A DNA stretch of 64,000 nt from Pyxidicoccus trucidator (GCF_010894435.1 NZ_JAAIXZ010000001.1:1332322-1396321), one strand, 5' to 3'; positions 16,970 through 25,280 are shown, counted from the first letter of the stretch. The notes: generated from the letters alone by a model not told the origin. A program made the numbers and translations.

Positions 16970-17828
16970 GACTTCACAGACGCGGATGGACGGCAAGGTC
17001 TGCCTCATCACCGGAGCCTCCGGAGGCATCGGCCTGGAAGCGGCCAAGGCGCTCGCCGCCCTGGGTGCCACGGTGGTGCTGGTGGGACGTGACGCGACGC
17101 GCACCGAGGCGGCCGTCAGCGCGGTGCGCGCGGCGGCTCCCGGGGCCACGGTGGATTGGCTGAAGGCGGACCTCGCCTCGCTCAAGTCCGTGCGTGAGCT
17201 GGCCGCCACCTTCAAGGCCCGCTACCCGCGGCTGGACGTGCTGCTGAACAACGCGGGCCTCATCATCGACCACCGCGAGGTGACGGAGGACGGACTGGAG
17301 GCCACCATGGCCACCAACCACTTCGCGCCCTTCCTCCTGACGAACCTGCTGCTGGACGTGTTGAAGGCCAGCGCTCCGTCGCGCGTCATCAATGTCTCGT
17401 CCGATGCCCATGTCGTCGGCAAGCTGGACTTCGAGGACCTCCAGTCCGAGCGCGGCTACACCGCCTTCCGCGTGTACGGCACCTCCAAGCTGGCCAACAT
17501 CCTGTTCACCCGTGCACTGGCGAAGCGGCTGCGGGGCACGGGGGTGACGACCAACTCCCTGCATCCCGGCATGGTGCGCACGGGCTTTGGCCTCAACACG
17601 AAGGGCTTCTTCCGCCAGCTCGTCAAGCTGGGCACACCGTTCATGATTACGGCGGAGCAGGGAGCGCGGACGTCCATCTACCTGGCGTCCTCGCCCGAAG
17701 TGGAGTCGGTGTCAGGGGAGTACTTCTACAAGCGCCGGCCGAAGAAGGCGTCCTCCGCCGCACGGGATGACGCCCTCGCGGAGCGGCTCTGGCAGGTGAG
17801 CGAGCAGCTCACGGGAGTGACGGCATGA
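16968..17828 (+). CDS. short-chain dehydrogenase/reductase, retinol-dehydrogenase-like
   Basis: A 286-residue classical SDR. The cofactor motif TGASGGIG lies at residues 15-22, NNAG follows at about residue 90, and the catalytic Tyr-Lys pair is in YGTSK. The pattern resembles the retinol dehydrogenase/WWOX-like subgroup that reduces ketones or aldehydes with NADPH. The start is taken as TTG at 16968 because GGAGGA lies seven bases upstream; the next ATG, at 16986, has no ribosome site at a suitable distance. The stop overlaps the start of the GST gene by four bases (ATGA), so the two are translationally coupled. Confidence 0.88.
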   Translation: MTSQTRMDGKVCLITGASGGIGLEAAKALAALGATVVLVGRDATRTEAAVSAVRAAAPGATVDWLKADLASLKSVRELAATFKARYPRLDVLLNNAGLIIDHREVTEDGLEATMATNHFAPFLLTNLLLDVLKASAPSRVINVSSDAHVVGKLDFEDLQSERGYTAFRVYGTSKLANILFTRALAKRLRGTGVTTNSLHPGMVRTGFGLNTKGFFRQLVKLGTPFMITAEQGARTSIYLASSPEVESVSGEYFYKRRPKKASSAARDDALAERLWQVSEQLTGVTA

Positions 17829-18454
17829 TTGACCTGTACACATTCGCTACGCCCAACGGGCGCAAGGTGTCCATCGCCCTGGAAGAGCTGGAGCTGCCCT
17901 ACACCGTCAAGGTGGTGGACATCACCAAGGGCGACCAGTTCAAGCCCGAGTACCTGGCCATCAACCCCAACAACAAGATTCCGGCCATCGTCGACCACGA
18001 GCCGGTGGACCGCCGGCCGCTGACCATCTTCGAGTCGGGCGCCATCCTGCTCTACCTCGCGGAGAAGACGGGCAAGCTGCTGCCCTCCAGCCCGCGCGGC
18101 AAGGCCGAGGTGACGCAGTGGCTGATGTTCCAGATGGGCGGCATTGGCCCCATGTTCGGGCAGCTCGGCTACTTCACCCGCTTCAGCAAGGCGTACGTCC
18201 CCCACGCCATCGAGCGCTACACCAACGAGTCCAAGCGCATCCTCGGCGTGCTGGACGCGCAGCTCGGCAAGGGTGAGTACGTGGCGGGGAAGTTCTCCAT
18301 CGCCGACTGTGCCATCTACCCGTGGCTGGCCGGCACCCGCGAGTACAGCCCGGGCCTCTTCGCCGGCCTGAACCACGTGCCCGAGTACCTGCACCGCGTG
18401 GGCAGCCGTCCCGCCGTGCAGCGCGGCATGAAGGTGCCGGACCTGAAGCGCTGA
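17825..18454 (+). CDS. glutathione S-transferase, YfcG/Ure2p-like
   Basis: A 209-residue GST. The N-terminus TFATPNGRKVSIALEEL matches the nu-class/Ure2p-like group, in which Thr and Asn near the start contact glutathione; NPNNKIPAIVDHEP holds the cis-proline, and the FESGAILLYLAEK stretch follows. The C-terminal helical domain includes the GEYVAGKFSIADCAIYPW motif. YfcG-type enzymes are disulfide-bond reductases rather than classical conjugating GSTs. It overlaps the SDR stop by four bases, so the pair is co-expressed; a joint role in carbonyl or redox detoxification is plausible. Confidence 0.92.
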   Translation: MIDLYTFATPNGRKVSIALEELELPYTVKVVDITKGDQFKPEYLAINPNNKIPAIVDHEPVDRRPLTIFESGAILLYLAEKTGKLLPSSPRGKAEVTQWLMFQMGGIGPMFGQLGYFTRFSKAYVPHAIERYTNESKRILGVLDAQLGKGEYVAGKFSIADCAIYPWLAGTREYSPGLFAGLNHVPEYLHRVGSRPAVQRGMKVPDLKR

Positions 18455-18613
18455 CCCGTACGGGCGGGGCGCGGTGGCGTGAGGGTCGCCGCGCTCGCGA
18501 GCTTCGTTGCCGACATCGACGCGTGGGCCAAGGGCTCCCCGGCCCGGGTGCCCGGCAGGCCGGCAGGCGCGGCGCGGCCGGGGGCTCGGAAGCCGGTGCG
18601 TAGCTTGAGGGGC

Positions 18614-19117
18614 ATGATGGAACCGCCCGTCTCCTCACAACCTCGCCTGCTGCTGCGAGCCCTGGGCCCCGGGCTCGTGGGCGCCACGTCGCTGACGCTC
18701 GTGCACGAGGGCGCCCGCCGCGTGCTGGCGCACCCACCCCGGATGGATGTGCTGGGCAAGCGTGCCCTCGAGAAGGGCGTCCGCTGGTTCGGCGGCAAGC
18801 CCGCGTTCGGCAGCCGCCTGCACCGGCAGACCCTCGCGGGAGATTTGCTGTCCAACAGCCTCTTCTACTCGCTGGTGGCCCTGGGCCGGCCGAAGCGGCC
18901 CTACCTGCGCGGCGCGGTGCTGGGGCTGCTCGCGGGCGTGGGCGCGGTGGTGCTGCCGCCGTACCTGGGCCTGGGCCGGGGCCTCCGCCGCGCACGGGCC
19001 TCCACGTCGCTGCTCACCGTCGCCTGGTACACGCTGGGCGGGCTGGCCGCGGCGCGCGCCACGCGGAGCCTCGTGGGCGCCGGCCCCACCCTGGAGACCT
19101 CTGGCCCTGGTTGGTAG
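18614..19117 (+). CDS. small membrane protein of unknown function
   Basis: A protein of about 167 residues with two or three hydrophobic segments: a probable one near LFYSLVALG, a strong one at GAVLGLLAGVGAVVLPPYLG, and another in TVAWYTLGGLAAA. Basic clusters lie between them. No family was recognised. Two adjacent ATG codons (18614, 18617) could start it. Its stop is two bases before the pyrophosphatase ATG, so it is tightly coupled to the pyrophosphatase/CHAD pair. A link to phosphate or polyphosphate handling at the membrane is possible but rests on position only. Confidence 0.65.
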   Translation: MMEPPVSSQPRLLLRALGPGLVGATSLTLVHEGARRVLAHPPRMDVLGKRALEKGVRWFGGKPAFGSRLHRQTLAGDLLSNSLFYSLVALGRPKRPYLRGAVLGLLAGVGAVVLPPYLGLGRGLRRARASTSLLTVAWYTLGGLAAARATRSLVGAGPTLETSGPGW

Positions 19118-19119
19118 AC

Positions 19120-19659
19120 ATGACGACGGACCTCACTCGCATACCCCTGCGCGGGCAGAATGGCGCCTTCCACGTCGTCGTCGAGTCGCCCCGCGGCTCG
19201 ACGGTGAAGCTGAAGTACGACGCGGCGCTGAAGGCCTTCTCCATCTCCCGGCCGCTGACACGCGGGCTGCGCTACCCGTTCGACTGGGGCTTCATCCCCT
19301 CCACGAAGGGGCCGGACGGGGACCCGCTGGACGCCATGGTGTACTGGGACGACACCACCTGGCCCGGCGTGGTGCTGCCCTGCCGCGCGCTCGGCGTGCT
19401 CCAGGTGGACCAGAAGAAGCGCACGGGCAAGCCGGGAGACCGCGAGCGCAATGACCGCATCCTCGCCGTCCCTGTCTCCTCCTACCGCGCCGAGCATCTG
19501 CAGAGCGTCCAGCAACTGTCCAAGCGTGAGCGGGACGAGCTGGAGCACTTCTTCCTCGCCGCCGTGCACTTCGAGGACAAGGACGCGCGCATCCTCGGCT
19601 GGGAGGGCCCCGAGGGCGCGGAGCGGATGCTGCGCCAGTACCCCCTCACGGAGGGCTGA
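19120..19659 (+). CDS. ppa: family I soluble inorganic pyrophosphatase
   Basis: A 179-residue enzyme of the family I pyrophosphatase type. DGDPLDAMV (residues 66-74) fits the family signature and supplies three metal-binding aspartates; YPFDWGFIP and the KYDAALKAF block fit the active-site face. It hydrolyses pyrophosphate to two phosphates with magnesium in the cytoplasm, pulling biosynthetic reactions forward. It is two bases after the membrane-protein gene, and the CHAD gene begins at the very next base after its stop. Neighbours suggest a joint role in pyrophosphate/polyphosphate turnover. Confidence 0.93.
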   Translation: MTTDLTRIPLRGQNGAFHVVVESPRGSTVKLKYDAALKAFSISRPLTRGLRYPFDWGFIPSTKGPDGDPLDAMVYWDDTTWPGVVLPCRALGVLQVDQKKRTGKPGDRERNDRILAVPVSSYRAEHLQSVQQLSKRERDELEHFFLAAVHFEDKDARILGWEGPEGAERMLRQYPLTEG

Positions 19660-20562
19660 GTGGCTCAACCTACCCCCATCCGGGGCCTGGGCCCCGACAC
19701 GCGCCTGGGACATGCCGCCCGGCGCATCCTCGCGGGCCGGCTCGCGGACGTGCGCAAGCCGGAGGCGAGCTTGCAGGACGGCGTCGACGACGAGTCCGTC
19801 CACGACATGCGCGTGGCCATCCGCCGCCTGCGCGCGGCCCTCCAGGTGTTCCGTCCCATCGGCGGGCTGGGGAAGAAGCTGGAGCAGCAGCTGAAGCGCA
19901 TCCAGGACGCGCTGGGCGACGTGAGAGACCTGCACGTGCAGGCGGCGTGGCTGGAGGGCGCGGCCGGCAAGGTGGAGAAGGCGAAGCCCGGCACGCGCGC
20001 CGGCATCACCGCGCTGCGCGACGCGCGGCTGGCCCACCTGGACGCCCGGGAGGGTCGGCTGCATGCGGAGCTGGAGCGCTGGGTGAAGCGCACCGTGCCC
20101 CGGCTGCTGAAGCGCATGGACACGCTGGAGGACGAGCACCGCTTCGGCGGCCGACGTGTCCGTGCCCAGCTGCGAAAGCGCCTGAGCCGCGTCGCCAGGC
20201 GGATGGACACGTACATGGACGCGGCGGACGCGGAGTCCGCCCATGCGCTGCGCAAGGACGTGAAGAAGCTGCGCTACGAGCTCGAAATCTTCCAGCCCGC
20301 CTTCCGCCGCACCATGGACGCGCTGCTGGAGGTGCTCGTGCCGCTGCAGGACGGGCTGGGCGAGCTGCACGACGCGGACGTGCGGCTGGAGCTCTTCGAG
20401 CAACTGGCCGCGGAGAGCGCCCCCCGCGAGCGCAAGGCCGCGCGGGCCCTGCTCACCCTCGTCCGGGACGAGCGCACGAAGCGGGCGGCGGAGATTGCCC
20501 GCGAGCTCCAGCGCTGGAACGCCGAGGAGATTCCCCGGCGCCTGCGCCGGCTGCTCGCGTGA
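19660..20562 (+). CDS. CHAD domain protein (polyphosphate-associated)
   Basis: A 300-residue alpha-helical protein. SVHDMRVAIRRLRAALQVF near residue 48 and HALRKDVKKLRYELEIF near residue 195 are the two internal halves of the CHAD domain, each with the conserved His and basic face. CHAD proteins bind polyphosphate granules, and many are encoded with CYTH-type triphosphatases; no CYTH domain is present here, but an inorganic pyrophosphatase gene abuts directly. The start codon is GTG at 19660, immediately after the pyrophosphatase stop. The last 34 bases of this gene are repeated about 1.4 kb downstream. Confidence 0.9.
   Translation: MAQPTPIRGLGPDTRLGHAARRILAGRLADVRKPEASLQDGVDDESVHDMRVAIRRLRAALQVFRPIGGLGKKLEQQLKRIQDALGDVRDLHVQAAWLEGAAGKVEKAKPGTRAGITALRDARLAHLDAREGRLHAELERWVKRTVPRLLKRMDTLEDEHRFGGRRVRAQLRKRLSRVARRMDTYMDAADAESAHALRKDVKKLRYELEIFQPAFRRTMDALLEVLVPLQDGLGELHDADVRLELFEQLAAESAPRERKAARALLTLVRDERTKRAAEIARELQRWNAEEIPRRLRRLLA
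20529..20562 (+). repeat. direct repeat, copy 1 (3' end of CHAD gene)
   Basis: These 34 bases encode the last residues and the TGA of the CHAD protein. They recur at 21974-22007 with one mismatch, including the TGA. Confidence 0.9.
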
Positions 20563-20724
20563 GCGGGCCACGGTGCCGCCGTACGAATACCGCCCGCCCG
20601 CATAGCTGTCCTACATTTCATGTTTTGCAGGTCTGATGGGTAGCATGGCCGCCGCGGGAGCGGGCCGGAGCGCCGGCCCGTGGCCCGTGCCGTCCCACGT
20701 CTCGTCACACCCGGACCTGCACGA

Positions 20725-21918
20725 ATGCCCCACACCCCTGCCCGCCGCGTCGCGGCCTCGACTCCCTTGCGTCTGCTGTGCCTCTTCTCCTCGCTGGGCC
20801 TGGCGCCGCTGGCCAGCGCCAACGACGGTGGCTTCGCCGCCGCGAATCCGCCCGAAGGCAAGGGCGGTGGCGAGTACGTCCACCGCGAGCTCTACGAGCA
20901 CCTCACGGAGAGCCAGCGCCGGGACGTCTGGGACAACATCCACCGCAACCTCCGCACGCTGGAGCAGGAGGGCCGGCTGGCCCCGCCCAACTCGCTGGCC
21001 AACGCCACCCTCGCGTGGCCGCTGCGCGCCAATGGCATCACCGACCCGGGCTACCACGGCATCTCCAACTTCGTGGACCACAACGCCAGCTACACGGGCT
21101 TCATCCGTGACTACAACTGCGGCGTCCGCTCGTACGACACCTCCAGCGGCTACAACCACATGGGGGTGGACATCTACACGTGGCCGTTCTCCTGGCAGAA
21201 GATGAACAACAACCAGGTGCAGGTGATTGCCGGCGCGCCGGGCACCATCGCCTACCGCTCGGACGGCAACTACGACCGCAACTGCGCCTTCAACAGCGGC
21301 AACTGGAACGCCGTCTACGTCCGCCACGCGGATGGCTCCATTGCCTGGTACGGGCACCTGAAGAACGGCTCAGTCACCACCAAGGCCGTGGGCGCCGCCG
21401 TGGCGCAGGGCGAGTACCTGGGCGTGGTGGGCAGCTCCGGCAACTCCACCGGGCCGCACCTGCACCTGGAGGTCTACGACTCCACCGGCAGGCTGAATGA
21501 CCCGTTCCAGGGCGCGTGCAACTCGCTGAACCCCAACTCGTGGTGGCAGGCACAGCGGCCCTACTACGACTCGGCCATCAACAAGCTGACCACGGGCGGC
21601 GCACCGGCCGTCTTCCCCAGCTGTCCGAACGTGGAGACGAGCAACGAGAAGACCGCGTTTCGCTACGGGGAGCCCGTCTACTTCACCGCGTACTTCCGGG
21701 ACCAGCTCAACACCCAGCAGGGGCAGTACCGCATCATCCGGCCCAACGGCACCGTCTTCTCCACGTGGACGCACAACAGCCCGGCGGCGCACTACTCGTC
21801 GTCGTGGTGGTACTGGTACTGGACGAGCTTCGCGCCCACGGGCCCCTCGGGCACCTGGCGCTTCGAGGTGACGTTCAACGGCCAGACGCACGTGAAGACC
21901 TTCACGATGTCGCCGTAG
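20725..21918 (+). CDS. secreted M23 (LytM) family metallopeptidase
   Basis: A 397-residue protein with a signal peptide (PLRLLCLFSSLGLAPLASA). The M23 endopeptidase core is present: HMGVDIYTW gives the HxxxD zinc pair, and GPHLHLEVY gives the HxH motif with the third zinc ligand. Upstream lies a helical pro-region (about residues 50-110); downstream is a C-terminal beta domain rich in Trp and Tyr, probably for substrate binding. M23 enzymes cut peptidoglycan cross-bridges or Gly-rich peptides; in a predator it could attack prey walls. The start is the ATG at 20725, where the leader begins. The gene is framed by a 34-bp direct repeat. Confidence 0.9.
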   Translation: MPHTPARRVAASTPLRLLCLFSSLGLAPLASANDGGFAAANPPEGKGGGEYVHRELYEHLTESQRRDVWDNIHRNLRTLEQEGRLAPPNSLANATLAWPLRANGITDPGYHGISNFVDHNASYTGFIRDYNCGVRSYDTSSGYNHMGVDIYTWPFSWQKMNNNQVQVIAGAPGTIAYRSDGNYDRNCAFNSGNWNAVYVRHADGSIAWYGHLKNGSVTTKAVGAAVAQGEYLGVVGSSGNSTGPHLHLEVYDSTGRLNDPFQGACNSLNPNSWWQAQRPYYDSAINKLTTGGAPAVFPSCPNVETSNEKTAFRYGEPVYFTAYFRDQLNTQQGQYRIIRPNGTVFSTWTHNSPAAHYSSSWWYWYWTSFAPTGPSGTWRFEVTFNGQTHVKTFTMSP

Positions 21919-21973
21919 CGGCCAGGAGGAGCCTCCCCGGACTCCGCCGCGCTGCTTCGGCACGGGGTCCGGG

Positions 21974-22007
21974 GATTCCCCGGCGCCTGCGCCGGATGCT
22001 CGCGTGA
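21974..22007 (+). repeat. direct repeat, copy 2
   Basis: 33 of 34 bases match the 3' end of the CHAD gene at 20529-20562, including the final TGA. It is not part of an open gene here. The interval between the copies carries the M23 peptidase gene; the ATPase/nuclease-like cassette starts about 130 bases further on. Confidence 0.9.
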
Positions 22008-22139
22008 CGCGAATGGGGCAGCTCCCCAGGACATGACCGCTAGACCGATGCGGCTCGCGCGGTAAGGTACGTGTGTAGGTGCACCCCTCGCCACCTTCGG
22101 GCCGGCGGGACTTTCCTCCATCTGCGCTGGATGCCTGCC

Positions 22140-23456
22140 ATGGTGAAGCTGAAGCGGCTCAAGATTCTGAAATTCCGGAACGTCGCACCGGGAACGGAGC
22201 TGCGCTTCCGCGACTCTCTGAATGTCCTGCTGGGTAAGAATGGCACGGGGAAGACTACGCTGCTGAATCTCGTCGTCGCTCTGCTGCGGTGGGATTTTAC
22301 ACCGTACCTCAGCGAGCAGTTCTCCATCGAGTATGACCTTCAGCTACCGGATGGACACATTGCTGTTCGGCTACACAATGAACCGCGCTATTCCCTTCGC
22401 AAATCCGCTGTCGCTGATCAAGCAGCACCAGGGGGACTGATAGCCGGCACAATGCTGCGCTCCAACAAGAGCTATGAGACATCGGGCGACATCACAATAA
22501 CCGGCGCTGGCCTCAAATCGACACACATCGCAGAATTCAAAAACTCACAACTAACACTAAAAAACACAAACGAGACAGCAGGCACCCACGACTACGAAAA
22601 ACAAATCATTGACGACACAGCCGTAATCAACATTATTTCCGCAATATACCAATTAGGCATACTCCACAACAAAGACACTGAAACAATAACAGGCATAATA
22701 GCGTCATCCCATCAGAATCCCTTCCTATTAAGATTCGATGAGTCCCTTGATTACCTAGGCCACATCACAATGCACGAAAGTGCCTTCGTGACGATGAAGT
22801 TCCCTAATGGAGAGCACTACGCCATTGCTCGTCTGGGGGGGCCTTCCTCCGTACAGCAGGAAATCAATCGACAACTTCAATTAAATCAAAATGTAGATGA
22901 AATACAAATTCAGTCAAGCGACGAGGATGCGGAATTCCTTTCCAAGGCGGTGCAACTCCTCGGCTTTATGGCAGCCAAGATCCGCATCCAGCGCACCGCG
23001 TTCATTACAGAGCCTACCGAGAGCATTGAGTTCGGCAACATTCGATTCGACTTTACCCGTCGAGATCGCTCCATCATAAATCACCAACTACTCAGTTACG
23101 GGCAGAAGCGGCTGCTCGCCTTCTACTACTATCTCGCCTGCAGTCCCACGGCGGTGGTCGCCGACGAACTGGTCAACGGCATGCACCACGAATGGATTGA
23201 AGCCTGCATGGATGACCTCGAAGGACGGCAGGCCTTCCTGACCAGTCAGAACCCCCTGCTGCTCGACTACCTCCACTTCGAGTCGGTCGACGAGGTTCTC
23301 TCCTCCTTCGTCCTGTGCCGCACGGAGCCGGTTGGCGAACGCGAGCAACTCTACTGGGAGAACATGACCCAGGAAGACGCTCAGGGGTTCTTCGATGCCT
23401 ACCAGGTGGGCATTCAGCACGTCAGCGAGATCCTCCACACCCGGGGGCTATGGTGA
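22140..23456 (+). CDS. ABC/AAA-type ATPase of a putative two-gene defence system
   Basis: A 438-residue ATPase of the SMC/OLD-like ABC class. Walker A is GKNGTGKTT (32-40). The C-terminal half has an ABC-signature-like LLSYGQKRLL, a Walker B ending in VADE, and FLTSQNPLLLDYL, where the usual switch His of THSP-type motifs is Gln. There is no long coiled coil. The stretch from about 22400 to 22760 is much richer in A and T than its surroundings, with codons foreign to this genome, so the gene or its central domain was probably acquired. An ATG nine bases earlier is also possible. The stop overlaps the next gene by seven bases. Pairing with a TOPRIM-like partner recalls PARIS and OLD/Gabija-type defence. 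Confidence 0.8.
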   Translation: MVKLKRLKILKFRNVAPGTELRFRDSLNVLLGKNGTGKTTLLNLVVALLRWDFTPYLSEQFSIEYDLQLPDGHIAVRLHNEPRYSLRKSAVADQAAPGGLIAGTMLRSNKSYETSGDITITGAGLKSTHIAEFKNSQLTLKNTNETAGTHDYEKQIIDDTAVINIISAIYQLGILHNKDTETITGIIASSHQNPFLLRFDESLDYLGHITMHESAFVTMKFPNGEHYAIARLGGPSSVQQEINRQLQLNQNVDEIQIQSSDEDAEFLSKAVQLLGFMAAKIRIQRTAFITEPTESIEFGNIRFDFTRRDRSIINHQLLSYGQKRLLAFYYYLACSPTAVVADELVNGMHHEWIEACMDDLEGRQAFLTSQNPLLLDYLHFESVDEVLSSFVLCRTEPVGEREQLYWENMTQEDAQGFFDAYQVGIQHVSEILHTRGLW

Positions 23457-24256
23457 GCAGCAGACGTCCCGACCTATCAGTGCTCCTGGTGACGGAGGAC
23501 TCCGGCGACGATGCTTTCGACACCTTCAAGCGGGTCGCCAGAGAATTGCTGAAGCAAGTGGATGAGTACATCAACACTCATCCGGAGCGACTCGCCTTCG
23601 AGCCGCTACGAAGCACGGAGGCTCTCCAGGCGCTCAATGGGAGTATCTGGAAGAGCCGCGCTGCTCGCGACAGGCAGAAGCAGGTGACGCTGATCGGCAC
23701 CATCGCGACGCAGCTCATGCTGGAGAACGGCTGGGCCCTGTTCCACGTCGATGGAGACCGCACCTGGGCGGACCGTTCGTCCAGCGAGAACGTGCAGAAG
23801 TTCCGGCCCCTGGTCTGGGAGAAGGTCAGGCTGCGCATCTTGATGGAGTTGGAGCAGCGCGAGAAGCAGACTGCCAATCCCACAACGCCCAGCGAGCGCG
23901 AGGCGCGCGCGAACCAGCGCATGACGCGGCTCAAGCAGGTGGTCCCGTTCTACAGCATGGAGGCGTGGCTCTTCCAGAACACCCGGGAGGCGGTCCGGCT
24001 GTGCGCGGAGCACTACAGGAACACTGACGTCGAGCGCTTCAATGCGTGGGAACAGGACCGGACAGCACTGGACGAAGTACTGGAGCCCAAGAAAAAGGTT
24101 TGTCTGGGAGCGAAGCACAACCTTGAGCTCGCCTCTCAGGGCTTCCCTGCAAGAGCAGTCCACGACGCTGGCAAGTCCTTCGCCGCCGTGGTCCAGGAAC
24201 TTTCCCAGGACGAGGAACTGACCGAGGCACTCAGCCGAACGTACGCCTACGAGTAG
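23450..24256 (+). CDS. TOPRIM/DUF4276-like effector candidate, partner of the ATPase
   Basis: A 268-residue protein. Acidic motifs are spaced as in TOPRIM-like nucleases: LLVTEDSGDD (Glu16, Asp20, Asp21) after the first strand, FHVDGDRTW (Asp101, Asp103) after a second hydrophobic strand, and YSMEAWLFQ (Glu171), resembling the E-x-W-L-L element of DUF4276/DUF4435-type proteins. By analogy it would cut nucleic acid when released or activated by the ATPase. The family call is tentative. The ATG at 23450 overlaps the ATPase stop by seven bases, so expression is coupled. Composition is closer to the host than the ATPase core. Confidence 0.6.
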   Translation: MVSSRRPDLSVLLVTEDSGDDAFDTFKRVARELLKQVDEYINTHPERLAFEPLRSTEALQALNGSIWKSRAARDRQKQVTLIGTIATQLMLENGWALFHVDGDRTWADRSSSENVQKFRPLVWEKVRLRILMELEQREKQTANPTTPSEREARANQRMTRLKQVVPFYSMEAWLFQNTREAVRLCAEHYRNTDVERFNAWEQDRTALDEVLEPKKKVCLGAKHNLELASQGFPARAVHDAGKSFAAVVQELSQDEELTEALSRTYAYE

Positions 24257-24362
24257 TGCCTGGGTTGTTCCTTCCAGCCTGTCTTCCGCTGCACGGCGAA
24301 CAATGCGACTGCGCCTCGCCTTGAATCGGTAGGGTCCAGACGGGGCGCAGGTGGAACAGACG

Positions 24363-25280
24363 CTACTGCTGCGGCGAGGGCTGCGCGCCCGGCGAGGACT
24401 CGCCGCTCTCCGGCGCGGCCGGCGCGGTGGGCTTCACCTGCGACGTGGCCTCGATCTTCACCGCCTGAGGCTCACCGCTGCCCTGGTCCGTGCGGTAGGA
24501 GGCGCGCACCTGGCTGCCCTCCTCGATGTCCGCCGCGCTCGCCTGGCGCCCGTCCACCGTCACCTGCGTCTGGGGACCAATCTGCAGCCGGAGCTGGGGC
24601 TCACCGCGTGAGCTGAGCAGCACCTCCTGCTCGCTCGACGTCAACACCTCACCGACAATCTGCTGCTCGGAACCCGGCGCCGGAGCTGCCTGCGCCTGGG
24701 CCGGCTGCTGCTCGGTGCCCGGAGCCGGCGTTGCCTGCGCCTGGGCCGGCGGCTGCTGCGCGGGCTCGGCCGGCTGCTGCGGCGCGGGCGCCACCGCCAC
24801 CGGCTGCTGCGCCTGCTCGCGGAGCTGCTCGGACTGCTGCTTCGCCTGCTGCTGCATCTGCTGGTTCTGCGCGGACAGCTCCTCCTGCTGCTTCTTCTGG
24901 GCCTCCACCGCGCTGGCCTGGGCCTGCTGGGCCTCCTGCTGGGCCGACTGCGTCTGCTGCTGGGCCGACTGCTGCGCCTGCTGTGCCTGCTGCGACTCCT
25001 GGCCCGCGCGCGCCTGGGCCTCCTGGAGCTCCTGCTGCTTCTCCTGGAGCTCCTGCTGGGCGCTGGCGGCCTCCTTCTGCTGCTCGCTGGCCTCCTCCTG
25101 CGAATCGCGCGCCTTGTCGAAGGCGCCCTCCGAGCGCTCCTGCGCCTGCTCCACCTGGCCGCTCGCCGACGCCTGCTCGCCTGATTGCTCCGGAGTACTC
25201 GTGCGGCTCCGTTCCTCACAGCCCGTTCCCAGCACCAGCGCCGCCGCCCCTGCCATCAACCACCCCGCGCGGAATTTCAT
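24363..25280 (-). CDS. Gln/Ala-rich coiled-coil lipoprotein
   Basis: A 305-residue protein with signal peptide and lipobox ending at Cys21 (LGTGC). Residues about 35-175 are extremely rich in Gln, Ala, Glu and Ser, forming a long predicted coiled coil. A Pro/Ala/Gln tether follows with two near-identical copies of an AQAxPAPGxEQQ unit. The C-terminal part (about 215-280, beginning QIVGEVLTSSEQEVLL) looks like a small beta domain. The start at 25280 is where the leader begins. It is divergent from the Hsp70-like gene across 164 bases. It probably spans part of the periplasm from a membrane anchor. Confidence 0.75.
   Translation of the reverse strand: MKFRAGWLMAGAAALVLGTGCEERSRTSTPEQSGEQASASGQVEQAQERSEGAFDKARDSQEEASEQQKEAASAQQELQEKQQELQEAQARAGQESQQAQQAQQSAQQQTQSAQQEAQQAQASAVEAQKKQQEELSAQNQQMQQQAKQQSEQLREQAQQPVAVAPAPQQPAEPAQQPPAQAQATPAPGTEQQPAQAQAAPAPGSEQQIVGEVLTSSEQEVLLSSRGEPQLRLQIGPQTQVTVDGRQASAADIEEGSQVRASYRTDQGSGEPQAVKIEATSQVKPTAPAAPESGESSPGAQPSPQQ

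Noticed and set aside
23450-24256. Calling the second cassette gene PARIS AriB outright
   Set aside because: The acidic motif order fits a TOPRIM-like fold but sequence similarity to AriB could not be shown by eye.
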